DNA of 12,219 nucleotides, taken from NCBI GenBank assembly GCA_002714565.1, contig PAXU01000033.1:4409-16627 (forward strand), read 5' to 3'. This DNA comes from Rhodopirellula sp. GTDB taxonomy: Bacteria; Planctomycetota; Planctomycetia; Pirellulales; Pirellulaceae. Below, piece after piece: positions 8,476-12,219 of the stretch (position 1 is the stretch's first letter; the number at the start of each line of letters is the position of its first letter). The translations under genes and the position numbers were made by a program. A model generated the notes under the pieces. The model made no database searches, was not told where the DNA came from, and saw only the letters and a program-made list of their open reading frames with translations.

Positions 8476-9188
8476 GGATTTCCTGTTAGTTGATCTAGGA
8501 CTTGTTCGGTGGGCCATACTTTCGTGTAAACGCGTGCCAGGCTGGAAAGCGCGGCTTGATGATGCTCTGCAAAGAAAGTTGCTGTGGCGTCTTCAACCAC
8601 CACCACATTGTATCCTCTGTCCGCGGCGTCACGAGCAGTCGTCTCAACGCACATGTCTGTTGCCATGCCCGCCATGACTAGTGTGTCGAGATTTAAATTC
8701 CGTAGCAGCTGATCAATACCGGTTCCGTTAAATGGACTACTCGCATTCTTGTCGATAACTAACTCGTCCTGCTGAGGTTGTAACACTTGCAGAATGTTAT
8801 GCTCAAAACTTCCTTTCGACCAAAGAGCAGGCCGCTCGGTTTGGTGAACCGCATCCGTGTCTCGCCTCTGTCGGCGTAGAATCATATCCCGACCGTCTGG
8901 CAATAATGCTCCGTGCCGGGTGTAAATGACTTCTCGCTGAGCCTGTCGAAAGGCGGCGATTAGTGATTGTGTGTTTGCAACAGCCTGCCGGATGCTAGGT
9001 ATATAGTGTTCCGCCACATCCGGATATTGGTTGCGGATCATTTCAGCGATTCCGCACTCCGGGTTTGAACTGTAGTTTTGTAGATCGATGATCATCAAAC
9101 CGGTACGGGACCAGTCGATCTCGAATGCCGGCCAGGGCATTATCCAATTGGTGAGCGATTCCGGTGAGTCAATGCGTGAATTAGTCAT
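8472..9188 (-). CDS. Isochorismatase-family cysteine hydrolase
   Basis: This is a 238-residue protein with the full isochorismatase-like signature: Asp35 in MIIDLQN, Lys147 in IDKNASSPFNGT and Cys180 in GMATDMCVETTARDA, preceded by the AGMAT turn that carries the cis-peptide in this fold. Length is normal for the family, and no signal peptide is visible, so it should be cytoplasmic. Family members hydrolyse amides, N-carbamoyl compounds (ureidoacrylate, N-carbamoylsarcosine), nicotinamide or isochorismate. Nothing here singles out one substrate, and no enterobactin or pyrimidine-degradation genes are nearby. The ATG at 9188 has TAAGG about ten bases upstream. It is the first gene of the unit that continues into the esterase with a 4-bp ATGA overlap. 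Confidence 0.9.
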   Translation of the reverse strand: MTNSRIDSPESLTNWIMPWPAFEIDWSRTGLMIIDLQNYSSNPECGIAEMIRNQYPDVAEHYIPSIRQAVANTQSLIAAFRQAQREVIYTRHGALLPDGRDMILRRQRRDTDAVHQTERPALWSKGSFEHNILQVLQPQQDELVIDKNASSPFNGTGIDQLLRNLNLDTLVMAGMATDMCVETTARDAADRGYNVVVVEDATATFFAEHHQAALSSLARVYTKVWPTEQVLDQLTGNP

Positions 9189-9264
9189 GCTGCTGACCTT
9201 AGCTTAGATAGAACAGTGAAGAAGGATGCTTAGTAAGGCGTGAGAAGCACAATCCATGACACAA

Positions 9265-9280
9265 AGCTCATAATAGCTCA
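9265..9280. repeat. Direct repeat AGCTCA-TAAT-AGCTCA
   Basis: Two AGCTCA hexamers are spaced ten bases apart, about one helical turn, 77-92 bases upstream of the isochorismatase start. On the minus strand the segment between and overlapping them reads TATTAT, a -10-like hexamer. I found no matching -35. It could be a paired regulator site, but a repeat this short may be chance. Confidence 0.2.
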
Positions 9281-9361
9281 GGATCACTCGCCCCTCATTT
9301 GCACTACAAAATGGCTAAAAAACTCCCAAATACCGGCGATTTTCGCTCGTTCAGTGGAATT

Positions 9362-9389
9362 GCCTTTGGTGAGACTGAATCCCAAGGGC
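9362..9389 (+). promoter_or_regulatory. Inverted repeat GCCTTTGG/CCAAGGGC upstream of the DUF1501 gene
   Basis: Eight-base arms pair across a 12-base loop, with one G-T wobble. The element ends 75 bases before the DUF1501 start. It overlaps a weak promoter-like pair, TTGGTG at 9366-9371 and TATGAT at 9390-9395, with an 18-base spacer. The position suits an operator. As the candidate promoter lies over it, it is less likely to be a leader hairpin. Function is inferred from position alone. Confidence 0.3.
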
Positions 9390-9419
9390 TATGATTAATG
9401 TAACACCACTTGGCCGATA

Positions 9420-9436
9420 TACCTCATATATGGGTA
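9420..9436 (+). repeat. Bulged palindrome TACC-T-CATATATG-GGTA
   Basis: The self-complementary octamer CATATATG is flanked by TACC and GGTA, symmetric apart from one extra T on the left. It lies 28 bases before the DUF1501 start, where it would fall in the 5' leader or a downstream operator. AT-rich palindromes of this size do occur by chance. Confidence 0.2.
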
Positions 9437-9454
9437 ATGATATTTCAAGGGTTT

Positions 9455-9458
9455 AGGA
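9455..9458 (+). promoter_or_regulatory. Shine-Dalgarno AGGA of the DUF1501 gene
   Basis: AGGA lies six bases before the ATG at 9465. This is one of the clearer ribosome-binding sites in the window and supports that start, which also places the twin-arginine motif at residues 10-14. Confidence 0.6.
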
Positions 9459-9464
9459 AATTAG

Positions 9465-10847
9465 ATGCTTTCAATTCGTGATAATCACTTGAGCCGACGA
9501 TCCTTCATGCAAGTCGGCGGATTAGCCTTGGGTGGGCTGACCTTACCACAAGTAATGGCCGCCACCGGCGAAGAAGATCCTTGGAAGCTGTTTAAAGGAA
9601 AGACAGTTATCTTTGTCTTTCAACATGGCGGTCCAAGCCAGTACGAAACCTATGACCCAAAAATGACTGCGCCGAGCTCCATCCACTCGATGACCGGTGA
9701 AATTCCCACCTCACTGCCCGGAGTGACGTTTGGCGGCACGATGTCCAAACTGGCAAAACACGCGGACAAGGCGACCATCGTTCGTTCATATCGCAGTGGC
9801 AGTAATGCACACAAAATTCAGCCCATCGTGAGCGCCGACACCCATAACGCAAATATTGGCAGCTTCTTCTCACGTGTTGTCGGAACTAATAATCCTGAAA
9901 ACGGCATGCCAACGAACATTGCGGCATTCCCCAATGCCGTAGATGAAAACGAACCTGGGCCATTCAATACTTTTGGTGTCTTCGCATCCTCCGGCCCGTT
10001 TAATTCGGGTTTCGCACCATTCGTTCCGGGCACTGGCGGCGAATTCCAAAAAGACATGGAATTGTGCATAGATCGTACCCGTCTTGATGACCGACGGTCG
10101 CTGTTGTCAGGACTTGACCGCATTAGACGGAAGCTCGATGGAGGCTTGGCTGATGGGTTGGATCGTTTTCAGCGGCAGGCATTCGACGTTGTGACAGGTG
10201 GTGTGGCCGAGGCATTTGATCTCAGCAAAGAAGACCCGAAGACCGTTGCTCGGTATGACACTTCAGGCATGACCCGTTTTGAACAATGGGAAGACAAGAA
10301 TAACAAGAACCATTACAAGGCCAACAGCCAGTCACTTGGCAAGTTGATGCTCCTTGCTCGCCGCCTTGCAGAACGCGGCTGTGGGTTTATCACCATTACG
10401 ACGTCATTTGTCTGGGACATGCACTCGGACATTAACAATTGCGGAATGGTCCGCGGAATGGACTATGTTGGCAATCCGTTTGACCATGCGATTTCGGCAT
10501 TCATCGAAGATGTTGAAGCTCGCGGGCTTCAGGATGACATCATGCTTGTATGCACCGGCGAGATGGGACGCACGCCAAACATCAATGCACGTGCAGGCCG
10601 CGATCACTGGGGACAAATTACACCACTTCTTTTATATGGTGCGGGTATCCCGCGTGGAAAAGTTCATGGCCAGTCCACGCGTAACGGTGGCGAGGTACTT
10701 TCAAATCTCGTGCAAACGCCGAATCTGGTATCAACGATTCTCGATACACTGATTGATATTCCACAGCTTCGGTTACGCGTGGATGTCCCACGCGAAGCAA
10801 TGGATGTCATCGCTGGTCACCGACCTATCGATAACTTGTACAGCTAG
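9465..10847 (+). CDS. DUF1501-family protein with Tat signal
   Basis: This is a 460-residue protein typical in length for DUF1501. Residues 10-14 (SRRSF), followed by a hydrophobic GGLALGGLTLP segment, form a twin-arginine export signal with a probable cut near MAA (31-33). The family hallmarks follow: FQHGGPSQYETYDPK at 52-66, a TGEMGRTP block at 364-371 and GRDHWG at 378-383. DUF1501 belongs to the alkaline phosphatase/sulfatase-like fold, with these blocks where metal ligands sit in that superfamily. Its reaction is not established. In planctomycetes such genes usually follow a DUF1549/DUF1553 cytochrome-like partner. None is present here: the gene is alone on its strand, divergent from the isochorismatase unit and convergent with the ThuA gene. 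The export route by Tat suggests folding, and perhaps cofactor loading, before export. Confidence 0.92.
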   Translation: MLSIRDNHLSRRSFMQVGGLALGGLTLPQVMAATGEEDPWKLFKGKTVIFVFQHGGPSQYETYDPKMTAPSSIHSMTGEIPTSLPGVTFGGTMSKLAKHADKATIVRSYRSGSNAHKIQPIVSADTHNANIGSFFSRVVGTNNPENGMPTNIAAFPNAVDENEPGPFNTFGVFASSGPFNSGFAPFVPGTGGEFQKDMELCIDRTRLDDRRSLLSGLDRIRRKLDGGLADGLDRFQRQAFDVVTGGVAEAFDLSKEDPKTVARYDTSGMTRFEQWEDKNNKNHYKANSQSLGKLMLLARRLAERGCGFITITTSFVWDMHSDINNCGMVRGMDYVGNPFDHAISAFIEDVEARGLQDDIMLVCTGEMGRTPNINARAGRDHWGQITPLLLYGAGIPRGKVHGQSTRNGGEVLSNLVQTPNLVSTILDTLIDIPQLRLRVDVPREAMDVIAGHRPIDNLYS

Positions 10848-10865
10848 GCTTAGGCTGACGCGACA
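10848..10865. other. Convergent 18-bp gap between DUF1501 and ThuA genes
   Basis: Two genes end tail to tail with only 18 bases between their stops. No hairpin and T-run terminator is visible here or just inside either gene end, so their transcripts may overlap or stop by a Rho-dependent mechanism. Confidence 0.4.
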
Positions 10866-11885
10866 CTACTCAAGGTTATGATCAGAAGGCTTGACGCCTT
10901 TCTTGAAACCGCCGAATCCAAACTTCGTGGGTTTGTATGCTCCGACGATCTTTACATTCAGATCGGCTTTGATGGCGTCTTCCATTTTCATAGCCCAGAA
11001 CATGGAATTAACCATCATGCGTCGTGTACCTTCGGATACTAAATCGGTGGCAGCTCCCATCGTCGTGTTGAATACCCGTGCGACGTTACCAGAGTCACCC
11101 TTGTAAGTCTTCGTCCATGCGACGGGCATCATCGGGTCATTCTTCTTGCCTTCTACTGGTTTCGCATCCGGAGTCATGCCCGCTAGGACCTGACCCAATA
11201 CCAGTGGTTCGGAGTCTCCGGTAAGCGAGCGGATGCCATAGACATCGGTATCGCCCCAAATCTGGGTTACTCCTCGCAGGATTGGATGATCTGCTTTACC
11301 TTCGGCTGGAATGCCACCGGTGCTTTCTCGGCCATGAGCACCATGATGGTTAACCCAGGTCTCACCGAGTACCTGTCGCCCCCAACCGCCTTTGTACTTA
11401 TCACCAAAGTTAAAGGTGTATTTGCGGTACTTGTCCTCCGCATTACGGATATTGAAAGAGTGCGTTGCGGTACGCATGCCGATGATCGGTTTGCCGGAAT
11501 TCGTGTAGTCGACAATGTACTTCATCTGATCTTCCGGTAAGCTGCGAAATCGCAGGAATACTACAGCCAGATCAGCGGACTCCAAAGCTTCTAGTCCCGG
11601 GATGTTCGTCTGATGACTCGGGACGATTTCGCCCGTCTTTTCATCCACGGCAAACAATACCGTGCATTTGAACCCGTGGTGGACAGCCATCAGTTTGGCG
11701 AGCATCGGTAGGGCTTCTTCACTGCGGTATTCATCGTCACCGCTGACAAAAACAATATGCTTGCCTTTTCCGGGACCACTTTTGCCTTCGTAAGTCACCC
11801 AGTGCTCAGCAGCTGAGAGGTTTGCACCGAAGGTTGTTGCGATCATCAAAACGATAAGTGAGATGGTGGCAGTTTTGAGCATCAT
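10866..11885 (-). CDS. Secreted ThuA-domain protein
   Basis: This is a 339-residue protein with a Sec signal peptide in residues 1-26 (hydrophobic core TISLIVLMIATTFGA, cut near SAA-E). The mature part has a ThuA / class-I glutamine-amidotransferase-like fold: strand HIVFVSGDDEYRSEEALPM (43-61), ADLAVVFLRFRSLP (104-117), GKPIIGMRTATHSF (131-144), then a His-rich stretch GETWVNHHGAHGRESTGG (174-191) and HPILRGV. ThuA was named for trehalose utilisation. In planctomycetes these secreted paralogues are common and their reaction is unproven. The last 40 or so residues are Lys/Gly-rich (GFGGFKKGVKPSD). The start codon is one of two adjacent ATGs (11885 or 11882); AAGG at 11899-11896 fits the first. 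It lies downstream of a TauD-type dioxygenase gene on the same strand and could be co-transcribed with it or have its own promoter. Confidence 0.9.
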   Translation of the reverse strand: MMLKTATISLIVLMIATTFGANLSAAEHWVTYEGKSGPGKGKHIVFVSGDDEYRSEEALPMLAKLMAVHHGFKCTVLFAVDEKTGEIVPSHQTNIPGLEALESADLAVVFLRFRSLPEDQMKYIVDYTNSGKPIIGMRTATHSFNIRNAEDKYRKYTFNFGDKYKGGWGRQVLGETWVNHHGAHGRESTGGIPAEGKADHPILRGVTQIWGDTDVYGIRSLTGDSEPLVLGQVLAGMTPDAKPVEGKKNDPMMPVAWTKTYKGDSGNVARVFNTTMGAATDLVSEGTRRMMVNSMFWAMKMEDAIKADLNVKIVGAYKPTKFGFGGFKKGVKPSDHNLE

Positions 11886-11899
11886 GTTTTCAATACCTT

Positions 11900-11926
11900 A
11901 ATAAAGAATAGCGAGGATTCTTTATT
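11900..11926 (-). repeat. 10-bp perfect inverted repeat in the ThuA leader
   Basis: AATAAAGAAT and ATTCTTTATT flank a seven-base spacer and directly abut the AAGG ribosome-binding site of the ThuA gene. The arms are almost all A and T, so an RNA stem would be weak. An operator, or a weak translation-control hairpin, is possible. It is not a typical intrinsic terminator, because it lacks a GC-rich stem. Confidence 0.4.
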
Positions 11927-11952
11927 TATGACCGATTTATGTCACGGTTCAA
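11925..11952 (-). promoter_or_regulatory. Candidate promoter of the ThuA gene
   Basis: On the minus strand TTGAAC (11952-11947) and CATAAA (11930-11925) are spaced by 16 bases, about 40 bases before the ThuA start. Each hexamer matches the sigma-70 consensus at four of six positions. The inverted repeat at 11900-11926 overlaps the downstream edge, where a repressor could act. This is a weak match. Confidence 0.25.
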
Positions 11953-12003
11953 TAAGCCTTCGTGGTTTTCCTCGCCAAATAACCGGTTGACGATCAGCTC
12001 AGG

Positions 12004-12219
12004 TTATTGAGAGGAGAGCGGAAAACCACCGCGGATTGCACCAGCTCGCGTGTCACCGAAGTTATCCTTGAACATCGGATCCAGTGGCCTACTGTTTGGA
12101 ACCGATAGCCAGATTCGTAGCAAGTGCCGCCGCATGGCTGGATCATTATGATCCACGAATGCGGATCGGCGGTGTAAGATCGTCCAGTTGTTAAGTAGCA
12201 AAATATCACCGGGTTGCTG
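12004..12219 (-). CDS. TauD/TfdA-family 2-oxoglutarate dioxygenase, C-terminal end only
   Basis: The frame is open from the right edge to a TAA at 12006-12004, giving the last 71 residues. They match the C-terminus of TauD/TfdA-type non-haem iron, 2-oxoglutarate-dependent dioxygenases: a PGDILLLNNWTILHRRSAF segment (residues 3-21 of the fragment), whose His16 should be the distal iron ligand, and AMRRHLLRIWL (28-38), whose arginines (30/31) sit at the usual distance to bind the 2-oxoglutarate carboxylate. The tail is Gly- and Arg-rich (RAGAIRGGFPLSSQ). The first iron ligands (HxD) lie beyond the window. Family members hydroxylate taurine, sulfonates, herbicides, carnitine precursors and others; the substrate cannot be told. 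A TTG inside the fragment looks like a start in isolation but is an internal Leu codon. Confidence 0.8.
   Translation of the reverse strand, partial: QQPGDILLLNNWTILHRRSAFVDHNDPAMRRHLLRIWLSVPNSRPLDPMFKDNFGDTRAGAIRGGFPLSSQ

Larger units (their letters stand above)
9189..9464. other. Divergent intergenic region (276 bp)
   Basis: The isochorismatase unit is transcribed leftwards from here and the DUF1501 gene rightwards, so promoters for both must lie in this stretch or close to it. It is richer in A+T than the genes and holds short symmetric elements at 9265-9280, 9362-9389 and 9420-9436, listed separately. No open frame with coding character was seen on either strand. Confidence 0.7.
11886..12003. 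other. 118-bp gap between the TauD-type and ThuA genes
   Basis: It carries the ThuA ribosome-binding site, the inverted repeat and a weak promoter candidate, listed separately. No strong terminator for the upstream dioxygenase was found, so read-through into the ThuA gene remains possible. Confidence 0.5.

Noticed and set aside
8476..8517. Upstream start that would lengthen the esterase by 14 residues
   Set aside because: The ATG at 8475 has AGGA in front, forms an ATGA overlap and begins the signal peptide directly.
10840..10880. Shared bidirectional terminator between the convergent genes
   Set aside because: No stem with a T-run on either strand could be drawn in this stretch.
11994..12209. 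71-residue minus-strand open frame at the right edge
   Set aside because: It overlaps, in another frame, the TauD/TfdA C-terminal fragment, which carries recognisable iron- and 2-oxoglutarate-binding residues.
1..12219. CRISPR array, tRNA, rRNA, insertion sequence or phage genes
   Set aside because: No regularly spaced repeats, no cloverleaf with CCA end, no transposase or integrase motifs, and no terminal inverted repeats flanking a gene were seen.

Overview
The window looks like a piece of a planctomycete chromosome, most likely marine and Pirellulaceae-like. The evidence is the gene content: a Tat-exported DUF1501 protein, a ThuA-domain secreted protein, a very large membrane-anchored PA14 / LamG-like / PQQ-propeller protein, an NPCBM-domain secreted protein and several secreted hydrolases with short Sec signals. 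Weak or absent Shine-Dalgarno sites at several starts fit the same group. No rRNA, tRNA, CRISPR array, transposase, integrase or phage gene was seen. The assignment is by family recognition only; no database search was possible.

Layout, left to right. (1) Bases 1-1198, minus: 5'-complete gene, cut by the left edge, for a secreted protein with an NPCBM carbohydrate-binding-type domain starting at the cut. No start or stop-delimited reading frame covers it whole, but the frame is open for 399 codons. (2) 1198-5823, minus: a 1541-residue membrane-anchored protein whose stop overlaps the start of (1) as TGATG. (3) 5824-5972: 149-bp gap with a perfect CACGTA-TTT-TACGTG palindrome. (4) 5973-9188, minus: a compact three-gene unit in transcription order isochorismatase-like hydrolase, secreted alpha/beta-hydrolase esterase (ATGA overlap) and secreted calcineurin-like phosphoesterase (31-bp gap). 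(5) 9189-9464: 276-bp divergent intergenic region with several short symmetric elements. (6) 9465-10847, plus: the only plus-strand gene, a DUF1501 Tat-exported protein, convergent with (7). (7) 10866-11885, minus: ThuA-domain secreted protein, with a 10-bp inverted repeat directly upstream of its ribosome-binding site. (8) 12004-12219, minus: C-terminal end of a TauD/TfdA-type 2-oxoglutarate dioxygenase cut by the right edge.

Taken together this is an envelope/periplasm-oriented region. Six of the eight genes encode exported or membrane-anchored proteins, and several domains (NPCBM, PA14, LamG-like, ThuA, alpha/beta-hydrolase esterase) are types often associated with glycan binding or breakdown. 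The most unusual unit is the translationally coupled pair at 1-5823: an anti-sigma-like cytoplasmic N-terminus, one membrane span, PA14 and LamG-like modules, a helical-repeat stretch and a PQQ-type propeller, followed by a secreted NPCBM protein. The functions of this pair and of the DUF1501 protein are not known from the sequence. The stretches between genes are all shorter than 300 bases and are described in the features.
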